NCBI GenBank assembly: GCA_910584545.1
Contig: CAJUBC010000044.1
Location: 1 to 20,544, forward strand
DNA length: 20,544 bases
Reading direction: 5' to 3'
Origin: an uncultured Muribaculaceae bacterium
GTDB taxonomy: Bacteria > Bacteroidota > Bacteroidia > Bacteroidales > Muribaculaceae
Shown: positions 7,711 through 15,092 of the stretch, one piece after another
How positions within the stretch are numbered: the stretch's first letter is position 1
Layout: the number at the start of each line of letters is the position of its first letter
Notes under the pieces: model-generated
Database searches by the model: none
What the model was told of the DNA's origin: nothing
Seen by the model: the letters and a program-made list of their open reading frames with translations, nothing else
Made by a program: the position numbers and the translations under genes

Positions 7711-7983
7711 TCAACCGATTACGGCCAGAACATCGCTCTGGCGCATCATAAGATATTTCTTGCCTTCGAGCTCGATCTCGGTGCCGGCATATTTGCCGTA
7801 AAGAACAGTGTCGCCAACCTTGAGGATCATCTCCTCATCCTTGGTGCCGTTACCTACGGCCAGTACTTTACCCTCCAGGGGTTTCTCTTTCGCCGAATCC
7901 GGGATGTAGATTCCGGCAAGCGTCTTTTCTTCCGCCGCGTTGGGCTCTATGAGCACGCGGTCGGCCAATGGTTTGATATTCAT
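7711..7983 (-). CDS. groES: Co-chaperonin GroES (Hsp10)
   Basis: At 90 residues this is the usual GroES length; seven copies cap the GroEL ring. It opens MNIKPLADRVLIEPNAAEEKT. The mobile loop region around residues 15-35 includes TLAGIYIPDS, which normally carries the GroEL-contacting hydrophobic tripeptide (here IYI). GKVLAVGNG, VGDTVLYGKYAG and YLMMRQSDVLAVI complete the fold. It is the first gene of the groES-groEL operon and lies 128 nt beyond the amylase terminator on the same strand. Confidence 0.98.
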   Translation of the reverse strand: MNIKPLADRVLIEPNAAEEKTLAGIYIPDSAKEKPLEGKVLAVGNGTKDEEMILKVGDTVLYGKYAGTEIELEGKKYLMMRQSDVLAVIG

Positions 7984-8087
7984 AACTGAATATAATTTAA
8001 GGTTTCAATATTGTTTCTTGTAATTTCTAATATGTATGGCAGTCTGTCCGTCGGTTTTGTGGCGGAATCCTGTCCGCTATAAGTAAA

Positions 8088-8103
8088 TACAAATAGTGTG
8101 CCA
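8088..8103 (-). promoter_or_regulatory. Possible sigma-54 -24/-12 site upstream of groES
   Basis: The minus strand reads TGGCAC-A-CTAT-TTGTA, one mismatch (T for C in the -12 GC) from the consensus TGGCACRNNNNTTGCW with correct spacing. It lies about 105 nt before groES. No clean TTTG-N20-TAnnTTTG promoter was found in this gap. It could be chance, since the TGG directly abuts the amylase terminator's T-run. Confidence 0.3.
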
Positions 8104-8111
8104 AAAAAGTT

Positions 8112-8147
8112 GAGGGGAGCGCCGGTTTTCTTTCCGGCGTTCCCCTC
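8112..8147 (-). terminator. Strong intrinsic terminator after the amylase gene
   Basis: A 14-pair G-C-rich stem (8112-8125 with 8134-8147, one G-U pair) surrounds an 8-nt loop. On the minus strand it is followed by AACTTTTTTGG, a good U-tract. It closes the five-gene minus-strand run and insulates groES. Confidence 0.88.
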
Positions 8148-8202
8148 GAAGATATTGTCGGGACTATGTCCCGTTAGATTCCTTTTACCCGTGATTTCAT
8201 CC

Positions 8203-9645
8203 TTATTTCTTTATGAGGATGTAGCTGCGCTCGGGTGCCGCGATTCCTTTGAGTCGGCCTCCCTTCACCTTGAATTCCTTGCCGTAGACCACATCGCGGT
8301 ATGTTCCTGCGGGAAGTCCGGTGGGAAGGTCCACGAAGTTGGCGAATTTGCCGATATTGACAATGGCGGCCCCTTTCTTGCCACGGTTCACAAGCAGGAC
8401 CTCTCCTGAATCCGACATCTGCAGGTCCTCTTTCTCCTTTGCCATAGCGGTGCGGAATTTATTTACAGCCACCACTTCAGGATGTTTGAACTCATCGTTG
8501 CCTCGTTTGCCGAACACGTTGTCTCCGTAATAGTTGTCGCGTGTGGAGCCGGCGGGACGGCTGAAGAAGAGGGGTGTGCCGTTCTGTCGTGCGGTGAGGA
8601 ACACCCATCCCTGGCGTATCTCATCGTCGGTGAGGTGGGCCGACTCATGCGCGTTGGCGTATGTGTCGTGGCTCTCTACCCATGTGGTGAGGAATTCGGG
8701 TGCCGCGTCATGGTGGTAGCTCTTGAGATCGATTCCTTTTGCGGTATGTTTCTCAAGGACTTCCCTCAGCACGTGTCCGTAGGAGGATGCTGTCTGTCCC
8801 ATGTAATCGGCATATTCAGCTTCTGGCACACCTATGTCCTGTAGAACCTCGCCATATATGAAGAGCGAGTCCTCGGGGAGGGCGAGGCGCACTCCTTTCA
8901 CGGCCTTGCGGCCTGTGGTCACATCCCAGAAGTCATTCTCCTTTACGCCTGCCGCCTTGTCCACCGGGTCGGAGTGTACACCGATGTGCTTGGCCGTATC
9001 GTAGCGGAATCCTCTTACTCCAAGGCTCAGGAGATCGTTAACAAACTCCATGTAATATTTCTGGAAATCGGGATTCTCCGTATTAACGTCAGGCAGTCCG
9101 CCCACGCCCTGCAGCGTGCACTGGGTGCGGTCCTGATAGTTGGAGATAGGGGTGAGTCCGTTTGAATGGAACATCTTCTCTCGCCCCCCCACAGCCTTGT
9201 AGAATTCATCGGCTACTGCGTCGGTGTCGAATGCCGTGTGATTGGGAAGCACATCCACGATGACCCGTATGCCATATTTGGCGGCCGAGTCCATCATCTG
9301 TTTCATCTGGTCGCGGCTGCCGAGATATGCATTGCCTACCTTCCAGTCGGTGGGTTGATAATAATAGTACCAGTTGCCTTCTGTCACCTTCTCGTCGAAG
9401 AGTTTCTTGCCGCTCCCCTCGGGAGCATAGCTGCGCTGCACGGGTGATGTCTGGATCATGGTGAATCCGGCATCCTTTATTTCCTTCATGCTGCGGGCTA
9501 TTTCGGGAAAGTTCCAGCTCCAGGTGTGCAGTATGGTTTCGGTGTTGACCGCGTCGGGATTGACGGTCATGCGGTCTTTTGCTGCCGCCGGCGTGGCGCA
9601 TAGGCCAAGTATGGCGAGGCAGAGAACAGGATGTTTCTTTGTCAT
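8203..9645 (-). CDS. Secreted GH13 alpha-amylase
   Basis: This 480-residue glycoside hydrolase family 13 enzyme would cut alpha-1,4-glucan bonds in starch- or glycogen-like polymers. A signal peptide (about 1-22, ending ATPAAA) predicts export to the periplasm or surface. No clear lipobox is present. All conserved GH13 regions are visible: DVLPNH (131-136), GLPDVNT (about 183-189), GFRYDTAKH (212-220, nucleophile Asp216), GEVL (265-268, acid/base Glu266) and ESHD (324-327, transition-state Asp327). A beta-sandwich domain C follows from about residue 400. The overall plan resembles small bacterial alpha-amylases. No susC/susD genes are nearby; it is instead the last gene of a housekeeping run, 74 nt after maf, and ends in a strong terminator. 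Confidence 0.93.
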   Translation of the reverse strand: MTKKHPVLCLAILGLCATPAAAKDRMTVNPDAVNTETILHTWSWNFPEIARSMKEIKDAGFTMIQTSPVQRSYAPEGSGKKLFDEKVTEGNWYYYYQPTDWKVGNAYLGSRDQMKQMMDSAAKYGIRVIVDVLPNHTAFDTDAVADEFYKAVGGREKMFHSNGLTPISNYQDRTQCTLQGVGGLPDVNTENPDFQKYYMEFVNDLLSLGVRGFRYDTAKHIGVHSDPVDKAAGVKENDFWDVTTGRKAVKGVRLALPEDSLFIYGEVLQDIGVPEAEYADYMGQTASSYGHVLREVLEKHTAKGIDLKSYHHDAAPEFLTTWVESHDTYANAHESAHLTDDEIRQGWVFLTARQNGTPLFFSRPAGSTRDNYYGDNVFGKRGNDEFKHPEVVAVNKFRTAMAKEKEDLQMSDSGEVLLVNRGKKGAAIVNIGKFANFVDLPTGLPAGTYRDVVYGKEFKVKGGRLKGIAAPERSYILIKK

Positions 9646-9719
9646 TGATTATATGGTGTTGTTCGCCGTGCATGTTGTTATGTCATGTCGCCGGCGATGG
9701 TTTGGGTCTTGTTTCTTTA

Positions 9720-10301
9720 TCAGAACTGCTGAAGTTCCTGATATAGCTGATGCAGGGGGAGCCCCATCACGTTATAGTAGCTGCCGTTGATTTTCTCCAC
9801 GGCCACGCATCCGATCCATTCCTGGATTCCGTACGCTCCCGCCTTGTCGAGAGGCATGAAGTTGTCCACATAGTAGCGTGCCTCATCGGGTGTGATTTCA
9901 CCGAAGGTCACTTCCGTCACTGTGGTGAAACTGGTGCGGCGGTTCTTGGCCGTGATGCACACTCCGCTGCATACCTTGTGAGTCCTGCCCGAGAGAGACA
10001 TGAGCATTTCCATGGCTTCCTCGATTGTCTTGGGCTTGCCGAGTACCTTGTCACCGAGCACCACCACGGTGTCTGCCGTGATGATGAGCTCGTTGTCGCG
10101 CATTCTCGAGGTGTATGCGTCGGCTTTCCTCGACGCTATGTACTGTGCCACCTCTTCGCGTGGCAATGAATCGGGATAGGATTCGTCGATGCCTCCGAGA
10201 CATATCACGTTGAACGGAACCCGAAGCTGCGAGAGGAGTTCTCTGCGGCGCGGGGAATTGCTCGCGAGCAGTATATGATATTTTTTAAGATTGTCGAGCA
10301 T
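9720..10301 (-). CDS. maf: Maf-family nucleotide pyrophosphatase (YhdE type)
   Basis: This 193-residue cytoplasmic enzyme removes pyrophosphate from non-canonical or excess nucleotides; the YhdE subgroup acts on dTTP and UTP. Signature motifs are SNSPRRREL (14-22), ADTVV (76-80, catalytic Asp77), GKP (88-90), LSGRTH (103-108), DKAGAYGIQ (152-160) and NVMGLP (177-182). The DKAGAYGIQ form places it nearer YhdE than the YceF subgroup. It lies 81 nt after the KdsC-like gene on the same strand. The kdsC-maf adjacency is, as far as I know, common in Bacteroidales. Confidence 0.95.
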   Translation of the reverse strand: MLDNLKKYHILLASNSPRRRELLSQLRVPFNVICLGGIDESYPDSLPREEVAQYIASRKADAYTSRMRDNELIITADTVVVLGDKVLGKPKTIEEAMEMLMSLSGRTHKVCSGVCITAKNRRTSFTTVTEVTFGEITPDEARYYVDNFMPLDKAGAYGIQEWIGCVAVEKINGSYYNVMGLPLHQLYQELQQF

Positions 10302-10382
10302 TGGAATTGCTTTATCCGGGCCATCTATTCCCCCGGTCTTGTTATATCTAAAGAGTTAACGTTTGGGAGGAGAAAAGTATTG

Positions 10383-10907
10383 CTACCATCCGAACGCCTT
10401 GTCATCTTTCATCCAGGTGCCCTGAGCGCGAAGCACCTGTTCGAGCAGGTCGCGTCCGCAACCGTATCCTCCGCTGAAGCGGGACACGTAGAGTGCGGTA
10501 TCTCTTACTTCATGTGCGGCATCGTAAGGTGCGCAGGGGAGTCCTACGATCCTCATGCATCTCAGATCCGGTATATCGTCACCCATATAGGCTGTCTCTT
10601 CGGGAGTGAGATTATATTTCTCCATCCATTCTCGAAGCTGTTCTGTCTTGTGTGCGGCTCCGAGATAGATGTCGGTGATGCCGAGGGCGTTGAACCGATG
10701 GCGCACCGCTTCCGACTTACCTCCGGAGATTATGGCGATGATGATGCCTGATTTCACGGCGAGCTGAAGCGCGTAGCCGTCTTTGATATTGACCATACGC
10801 ATCGGCTCTCCTGTCTCCGACATCGGTATCACCGAGGGGGAGAGAACTCCGTCTACATCGAACGCTATAGCGCGTATCTTCTTAAGGTCGTAGTTTATTC
10901 CGCTCAT
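10383..10907 (-). CDS. kdsC: KdsC-like HAD phosphatase (KDO 8-phosphate phosphatase)
   Basis: This 174-residue HAD-superfamily enzyme lacks a cap, which is the KdsC type. KdsC hydrolyses 3-deoxy-D-manno-octulosonate 8-phosphate to KDO for lipopolysaccharide core synthesis and works as a tetramer. Visible motifs are DVDGVLS (17-23, nucleophile Asp17 and acid Asp19), the substrate-loop region VNIKDGYA (39-46), SGG (61-63), the motif III lysine region AAHKTEQL (about 84-91), GDDIPDL (109-115) and the C-terminal SGGYGCGRDL (145-154). Its start overlaps the end of the DUF2520 gene by 26 nt, so the two are translationally close. A related sugar-phosphate substrate cannot be excluded. Confidence 0.9.
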   Translation of the reverse strand: MSGINYDLKKIRAIAFDVDGVLSPSVIPMSETGEPMRMVNIKDGYALQLAVKSGIIIAIISGGKSEAVRHRFNALGITDIYLGAAHKTEQLREWMEKYNLTPEETAYMGDDIPDLRCMRIVGLPCAPYDAAHEVRDTALYVSRFSGGYGCGRDLLEQVLRAQGTWMKDDKAFGW

Positions 10908-11634
10908 GGTTTTGAATTGATTCTGTTAATGTCTTATAAATGGCGGCGAGTCCGGGACGGTCGGCGAGCATGGCGAGATGTCGGTCGATCGTGACGGAGT
11001 CGTGGCGTATGGCCGGTCCGGTCTGGCCTTTAGCCGGCCCGGTCTCGAATGCCTTTCTTACTGTTTCCATCACCAGAGGTTCCAGATCTCCGAATTCCAT
11101 TCCTTCGGATCCGAGCAGTTCTTCGGCGATGGCCCATAGATGGTTGGTGAAGTTGCATGCGAATACGGAGGCCACATGCAGTGCGCGTCTTTTCCCGGAA
11201 TCGGCATGGCGCACGGTCCGGCTTATGACTCCGGCGAGGCGTGCGAGCCTGTTTTCTGTCTCCTCGTCACAACCCTCCACATAGACCGGTATCACATCGT
11301 AGCGGAGCGGGACACGTTTGGTGAACGTCTGCAAGGGATAGAACACGCCGTGTCTGTATCCCGCGTTTTCAAACACTTCGATACCGGTCGTACCGGAAGT
11401 GTGGGCCACGATAGCCAGGGTGTCCGAAGGGATGCGTTTAGCCACCTCCTTGATGGCGTTGTCGCTGACGCTAATGATGATGATGTCGGCATCGATACGT
11501 AGGATGTCGAGTGTATGTGGATTGACTATGTCGGCATCGAATCCAACATTGTCGAAGGCTTGCCTGAGATGTGCCGCGACATTTCCCCTGCCTATGATAT
11601 CGATTTTTATATTTTCAGATGCTCTCATATTCAA
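10882..11634 (-). CDS. Rossmann-fold DUF2520 protein
   Basis: This 250-residue protein has an N-terminal NAD(P)-binding Rossmann fold (IDIIGRGNVAAHL, loop at 15-20) and an all-helical C-terminal domain called DUF2520, resembling ketopantoate reductase or pyrroline-carboxylate reductase. Other marks are ISVSDNAI (54-61), HTSGT (78-82), GVFYPLQTFTK (96-106) and KRRALHVASVFACNFTNHL, which contains the conserved His and Asn of the dimer domain. The reaction is not known for the family. It lies 17 nt after the ATP-grasp-like gene and overlaps the start of kdsC by 26 nt, so all belong to one transcript. Confidence 0.85.
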   Translation of the reverse strand: MNMRASENIKIDIIGRGNVAAHLRQAFDNVGFDADIVNPHTLDILRIDADIIIISVSDNAIKEVAKRIPSDTLAIVAHTSGTTGIEVFENAGYRHGVFYPLQTFTKRVPLRYDVIPVYVEGCDEETENRLARLAGVISRTVRHADSGKRRALHVASVFACNFTNHLWAIAEELLGSEGMEFGDLEPLVMETVRKAFETGPAKGQTGPAIRHDSVTIDRHLAMLADRPGLAAIYKTLTESIQNHERNKLRP

Positions 11635-11651
11635 TTCTCCATTCTAAATTT

Positions 11652-12638
11652 TCAATTATAATATATCGGCAGCTGTTCCATTCCCATGGTGCGCCTGAGA
11701 TTGATTTCCACGCATGGGTTGACTGTGCCGCTCTCTGTCACGAGCATGTCTATGCCGAGCGGTCCGCTGTATGAATGTGCAATTAATTGCTCGATTGCCG
11801 CCTGAATTTTTTCAAGGAGACTGTCGCACCATGCTTCTGTGGACTGCCGGATCATGTTTTCGAGTTCTGATTGTGTCTCCCGCATGTTGTTGTGGTATTT
11901 TCCCCGTCGTGAAGTCTCGAACACTGAGTATCCGGCGAACATCGCCTTTCCGTCGCGGCATAACCATTCTGTGGCGAAATCGAGTCGGCGCGCGTAAGCC
12001 TTTTCTGCCATTACCGATCCTTGCGCGGCTATCGTGCCTCGAACCCATTGCTCTACCTGACTCCTGTCAAGGTCCGAAGTCCTGATTATCCCTCTGCCTG
12101 AACAGCTCCAGGGTGCCTTGAAATACATGTCTCTTCGCTTCTCGAAAACCGACATGGCTTGTTCCACTCCTGTGCATTCCTTAGGAGTTTCTATTTCCGG
12201 AAAGTCGGTTGCCGTTATACTGAGAAATTCGATGGTCGTGCGCCGGTGCGATAGATTTCTTATAGCCTCAAGTCCCCGCTCATCCGGAATTCCTTTGATT
12301 CCGCTGAATCTTTGTCGAAGACGGTAAGCCAGGCAACGGTTCCACCCCCATGGGTCAGCAAATACCGGCTCCTTGAATGTCACGATGGAATGCAAAGCGG
12401 GCATTCGGATTATTTCCAGATTCTTTTCTGCAGCGATGTCATGATAGGGGAGTCGTTTGAGTTCATCATCGGGAATTATATCGCACAACAGTATTGCGTC
12501 TCCCGGCGAAGCGTATGTTGCCGGATAAAGCGCCATGTTCCTGCGGAGTCTTACTACTGATGCTGGAGGCGTGTAGTTGATGGAGTCGGAGGCGAGTGCG
12601 TATTCCGTGTCGGGATTGAATATTAGAAGCCGTCTCAT
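11652..12638 (-). CDS. ATP-grasp-like protein of unknown function
   Basis: This 328-residue protein has no signal peptide. The C-terminal two thirds show ATP-grasp features: FKAPWSCSGRGI (173-184) fits the ATP-clamping lysine strand and glycine-rich loop, DFATEW (220-225) precedes the core sheet, GPLGIDML (292-299) resembles the metal-binding strand, and NPCVEINLRRTMG (307-319) carries the Glu-x-Asn metal ligands. The N-terminal 130 residues (FNPDTEYALA near the start, DPWGWN at 95-100) look like the pre-ATP-grasp domain. Such enzymes join a carboxylate to an amine or thiol with ATP. The substrate is unknown, and I recognise it only as a Bacteroidales hypothetical family. It heads the five-gene run ending in the amylase. 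No good promoter is seen before it, so readthrough from rpoZ is possible. Confidence 0.72.
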   Translation of the reverse strand: MRRLLIFNPDTEYALASDSINYTPPASVVRLRRNMALYPATYASPGDAILLCDIIPDDELKRLPYHDIAAEKNLEIIRMPALHSIVTFKEPVFADPWGWNRCLAYRLRQRFSGIKGIPDERGLEAIRNLSHRRTTIEFLSITATDFPEIETPKECTGVEQAMSVFEKRRDMYFKAPWSCSGRGIIRTSDLDRSQVEQWVRGTIAAQGSVMAEKAYARRLDFATEWLCRDGKAMFAGYSVFETSRRGKYHNNMRETQSELENMIRQSTEAWCDSLLEKIQAAIEQLIAHSYSGPLGIDMLVTESGTVNPCVEINLRRTMGMEQLPIYYN

Positions 12639-12666
12639 TTTTTCTCAGGGGAGGATTCCAACTTAA

Positions 12667-12699
12667 AGCCGCCGGATCCAGAAATCCGGACCGGCGGCT
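12667..12699 (-). terminator. Terminator after rpoZ
   Basis: AGCCGCCGG (12667-12675) pairs perfectly with CCGGCGGCT (12691-12699), with a 3-bp inner extension. On the minus strand TTTAAGTT follows. It lies 57 nt after the rpoZ stop and about 30 nt before the ATP-grasp start. Partial readthrough seems likely, as no promoter is evident between them. Confidence 0.7.
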
Positions 12700-12755
12700 G
12701 TATGATGGGATATAGTCCCCATGATCAACAATTCGTGAAAGGTGACCGTTTGCAA

Positions 12756-13091
12756 TCAATCATCGAGGTGCTCGCGCTCCTTGAGGGGGTTTGAGAAGTA
12801 GAGCTTATGGTCCACATATTCCTGGGTGGCGATTAGGGTCGGTTTCGGCAGCTTCTCATAGAAGCGTGAGATCTCGATCTGCTCGCGGTTTTCCGACACT
12901 TCCTCAAGATTGTCGGTCGAGGCGAACTCCTGAAGCTTCTTGTCGAGTTCCTTTTTCATTTCCTGAGCAATCTGGTTGGCCCTTTTGCCGATGATGCAAA
13001 CAGTCTCATACACGTTTCCGGTCTGTTCCGCCATGGAGACCATGTCGCGGGTGACGGTGTTGAGAGGTGCGTTTGTCTTCTTATAATCCAT
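12756..13091 (-). CDS. rpoZ: RNA polymerase omega subunit (Rpb6-like, Bacteroidetes type)
   Basis: This 111-residue small subunit helps fold and retain the beta-prime subunit of RNA polymerase. The core NVYETVCIIGKRANQIAQEMKKEL matches the RpoZ/Rpb6 helix-turn region. The C-terminal part (EKLPKPTLIATQEYVDHKLYFSNP) is the Bacteroidetes-style extension rather than the proteobacterial tail. It follows bamD by 74 nt and is closed by the terminator at 12667-12699, so bamD and rpoZ probably share the transcript starting near 14031. Confidence 0.88.
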   Translation of the reverse strand: MDYKKTNAPLNTVTRDMVSMAEQTGNVYETVCIIGKRANQIAQEMKKELDKKLQEFASTDNLEEVSENREQIEISRFYEKLPKPTLIATQEYVDHKLYFSNPLKEREHLDD

Positions 13092-13165
13092 AAGGTGTAT
13101 AATGTTTTGTCGATATTATGATTCCGATGATTTGTTGTCTCGCTGACTTTGGTTTTCTGCCGCGG

Positions 13166-13966
13166 TTATCTTCTGGCATGTTTCTCGGCTATTCTGAAGA
13201 TAGTCTCGGCTTCCTTCTTGTGCTTTGAATCGGGATAGTTGTTGATGAAAGAGTAATATTCGTCAACGACATCACCGTATCTTTCCGCCATCTTTTCGCT
13301 GACGCTCTGTTTGGCTTCCTGATATTTGGATTTGAGTATCAGCAGCTCGAAGTCCTCGCGATACTTCGAATAGGGATATTCCTTGAGGGCGTTCTGCGAC
13401 ACTATTATCGCCGACTGGTAGTTGTTTCCCATGAAGTTCCCGAGATTGTAATAAAGCTGGGCGTTCTGGAGCTCCTTGAGGGTGAGTTTGTCCTGCAGTT
13501 CGAAGATCGCGTTGCGGGCGATGGTGACGCGGTCGCTCTTGGGGTAATACTCCAGGAAGTTGGTCAACTCCTCGATGGCCTTTATGGTGTAGGTCTGGTC
13601 GAGCTGCGGGTCGGGCGAGTCAAGGTAGAAGCCATATCCGGAATAGAATCTTGCCAGCTCGGCGAATTTCCCTTTCGGATAGCGGGTATAGTATGTCTTG
13701 AAATAGAGGTTGGAGTTGGCGTAGTCCTTGCTCTCATAGTAAGACATGGCGAGCAGAAACAGTGCCTCCTCTCCGTCCTTGGTGCCTCGGAGTGGGGTAT
13801 ATACTTCGCTCAGCAGAGTGTAAGCCTGCGTGTACTTCTTTTCATCGTAGGCTTTTTTTGCGTATTCGAATTTGTACTCCGCGTCACGGCTCTTGAGCAC
13901 CTTGTTGTATTCAGTGCAGGATGCGAGAGCCAGCAGCAGGGGAACGGTATACAGTATTTTGCGCAT
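13166..13966 (-). CDS. bamD: Outer-membrane assembly lipoprotein BamD
   Basis: This 266-residue lipoprotein of the BAM complex inserts beta-barrel proteins into the outer membrane. The signal peptide ends in the lipobox LASC, with Cys17 as the lipidated residue. TPR-type repeats follow, for example AEYKFEYAKKAYDEKKYTQA, ALFLLAMSYYESKDYANSNLYF and a late YGDVVDEYYSFINNYPDSKHKKEAE. The length is normal. It is the first gene of the bamD-rpoZ unit, with a promoter at 14038-14069 and a leader of about 65 nt. Confidence 0.93.
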   Translation of the reverse strand: MRKILYTVPLLLALASCTEYNKVLKSRDAEYKFEYAKKAYDEKKYTQAYTLLSEVYTPLRGTKDGEEALFLLAMSYYESKDYANSNLYFKTYYTRYPKGKFAELARFYSGYGFYLDSPDPQLDQTYTIKAIEELTNFLEYYPKSDRVTIARNAIFELQDKLTLKELQNAQLYYNLGNFMGNNYQSAIIVSQNALKEYPYSKYREDFELLILKSKYQEAKQSVSEKMAERYGDVVDEYYSFINNYPDSKHKKEAETIFRIAEKHARR

Positions 13967-14037
13967 TTCTGTAACAATCAGTACTGATGCGGCGGTATCA
14001 CGGGGATACGGGTCGCCGCCTGATATTCTCTAATCGG

Positions 14038-14069
14038 CAAAATTAACAAAATATTCTGAGAAAAGCAAC
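14038..14069 (-). promoter_or_regulatory. Promoter of bamD-rpoZ
   Basis: On the minus strand GTTG (14069-14066), then 20 nt, then TAATTTTG (14045-14038). The -7 is a perfect match and the -33 keeps the TTG core. The predicted start is near 14031. Confidence 0.7.
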
Positions 14070-14106
14070 CCCGATGTCTTAAAAAATCTAAACTTATCCA
14101 AACTTA

Positions 14107-14142
14107 GAGGCTGTGCCAAAATTTAGCTTTTGGCACAGCCTC
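14107..14142 (-). terminator. Terminator of the ribosomal-protein operon (GAGGCTGTG family)
   Basis: A perfect 15-bp stem, GAGGCTGTGCCAAAA with its complement, surrounds a 6-nt loop 31 nt beyond the DUF4295 stop codon. On the minus strand only TAAGTTT follows, so the stem is strong but the U-tract weak. The first ten bases of the arm are shared with the hairpin at 4595. Confidence 0.75.
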
Positions 14143-14172
14143 CGGTATAGGGTTTGTCTGAAATGAGCGAGT

Positions 14173-14322
14173 TTATTTCAGAGCGTCTTTTACTGCATCG
14201 TTAGGCACCATTTCCTCTTTGAATACATAAGCGCCTGTTTTGGGAGATCTCTCCATGATGATGATCTTGCTGTATGTACGTCCCTCACCTTTCTGAATGG
14301 ACGCGACGGTTTTCTTTGCCAT
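14173..14322 (-). CDS. DUF4295 small basic protein
   Basis: This 49-residue frame (MAKKTVASIQKGEGR..., ending EMVPNDAVKDALK, TAA) matches the Bacteroidetes DUF4295 family, which as I recall is consistently encoded beside rpmG and rpmB. It is lysine-rich, with SPKTGAYVF in the middle, and has no membrane segment or cysteine. Its position at the end of the L28-L33 operon (10 nt after rpmG) and its basic nature suggest a ribosome-associated protein; this is inference, as the role was not known to me. The ATG at 14322 keeps the family's MAKKTVA start. Confidence 0.9.
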   Translation of the reverse strand: MAKKTVASIQKGEGRTYSKIIIMERSPKTGAYVFKEEMVPNDAVKDALK

Positions 14323-14332
14323 AGTTCAGTGC

Positions 14333-14521
14333 TTATTTTATCTCTTTGTGAATGGTGTACTTCTTCAGGATCGGGTTGTATTTCTTCAGTTCGAGACGAC
14401 CCGTCGTGTTCTTGCGGTTCTTTGTGGTGATATATCTTGACATACCGGGCATTCCGCTTGCCTTATGTTCGGTGCACTCCAGGATCACCTGTACGCGATT
14501 GCCTTTTGCTTTCTTTGCCAT
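14333..14521 (-). CDS. rpmG: 50S ribosomal protein L33, zinc-free form
   Basis: This 62-residue large-subunit protein sits near the E site. It shows the L33 pattern: VQVILECTEHK, then SRYITTKNRKNTTGRLELKKYNPILKKYTIHKE. The zinc-ribbon cysteines are mostly lost: the first pair reads Cys-Thr-Glu-His and the second pair region reads YNPILKKY. This is the C-minus (zinc-independent) type. It lies 16 nt after rpmB and 10 nt before the DUF4295 gene. Confidence 0.95.
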   Translation of the reverse strand: MAKKAKGNRVQVILECTEHKASGMPGMSRYITTKNRKNTTGRLELKKYNPILKKYTIHKEIK

Positions 14522-14537
14522 AGCTGTTCTTTCTTAC

Positions 14538-14801
14538 TTAGAGGGAGAGTATTTTGATATCTTTGAAATCAAGATTGCCTTCAGCTTCCGCCTTCTTCAG
14601 GGCGGCGTTCAGACCGATCTTGTTTATGGTGCGCAGCGCGCGTGTCGAAAGACGGAGCTGGATCCACATGTCCTGCTCTACCCAGAAGAACTTCTTTGTG
14701 TGCAAGTTAACCTCGAACTTGCGTTTGGTGCGACGCTTTGAGTGGGAAACGTTGTTTCCTACCTGCGCCTTTTTGCCTGTGATCTGACAAACTTTTGACA
14801 T
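14538..14801 (-). CDS. rpmB: 50S ribosomal protein L28, zinc-free form
   Basis: This 87-residue L28 starts MSKVCQITGKKAQVGNNVSHSKRRTKRKFEVNL. It keeps the family sequence SHSKRRTKR and WIQLRLSTRALRTINKIG, and lacks the second Cys-x-x-Cys pair, so it is also the zinc-independent form. It is the first gene of rpmB-rpmG-DUF4295, with a promoter at 14930-14961 and a leader of about 120 nt. That leader is long enough for regulation, but I see no recognisable structure in it. Confidence 0.96.
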   Translation of the reverse strand: MSKVCQITGKKAQVGNNVSHSKRRTKRKFEVNLHTKKFFWVEQDMWIQLRLSTRALRTINKIGLNAALKKAEAEGNLDFKDIKILSL

Positions 14802-14929
14802 GGCTATGCTAATTGCTTTAAAATTAACTTGTTAAGTTTATTTATTGTCTCTGACGCCATCTCAGTTCTCATATCGTCACTAACTGCATCATTTTCAGCG
14901 ACTTTCAAGGATGTGCCACAAAACAGTTA

Positions 14930-14961
14930 CAAAGTTAATGCTTTTTACCGAATTGTGCAAA
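14930..14961 (-). promoter_or_regulatory. Promoter of the rpmB operon
   Basis: On the minus strand TTTG (14961-14958), a 20-nt spacer and TAACTTTG (14937-14930) match the Bacteroidetes consensus fully. It gives a start near 14923. The rest of the gap 14802-15092 holds no gene I can support. Confidence 0.8.
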
Positions 14962-15034
14962 TTTTTCAGCTCTAATTTTATTCTGTTGTGTCAAAAAGAA
15001 GTAAAAACGCCCCCAACGATATGAAGACATATAG

Positions 15035-15073
15035 AAAGACTCCTTTCATCGGATATCCGGGAAAGGAGTCTTT
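15035..15073 (-). terminator. Terminator of the secreted-protein gene
   Basis: A 13-bp perfect stem, AAAGACTCCTTTC with GAAAGGAGTCTTT, encloses a loop holding the small palindrome CGGATATCCG. It starts 20 nt beyond the stop of the minus-strand gene, with TTTCTAT following. Confidence 0.8.
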
Positions 15074-15092
15074 TGATGGGGTAAAGTATGAA

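Noticed and set aside
7984..8111. CIRCE heat-shock repeat upstream of groES
   Set aside because: Looked for TTAGCACTC-N9-GAGTGCTAA on both strands in this gap; nothing similar is present.
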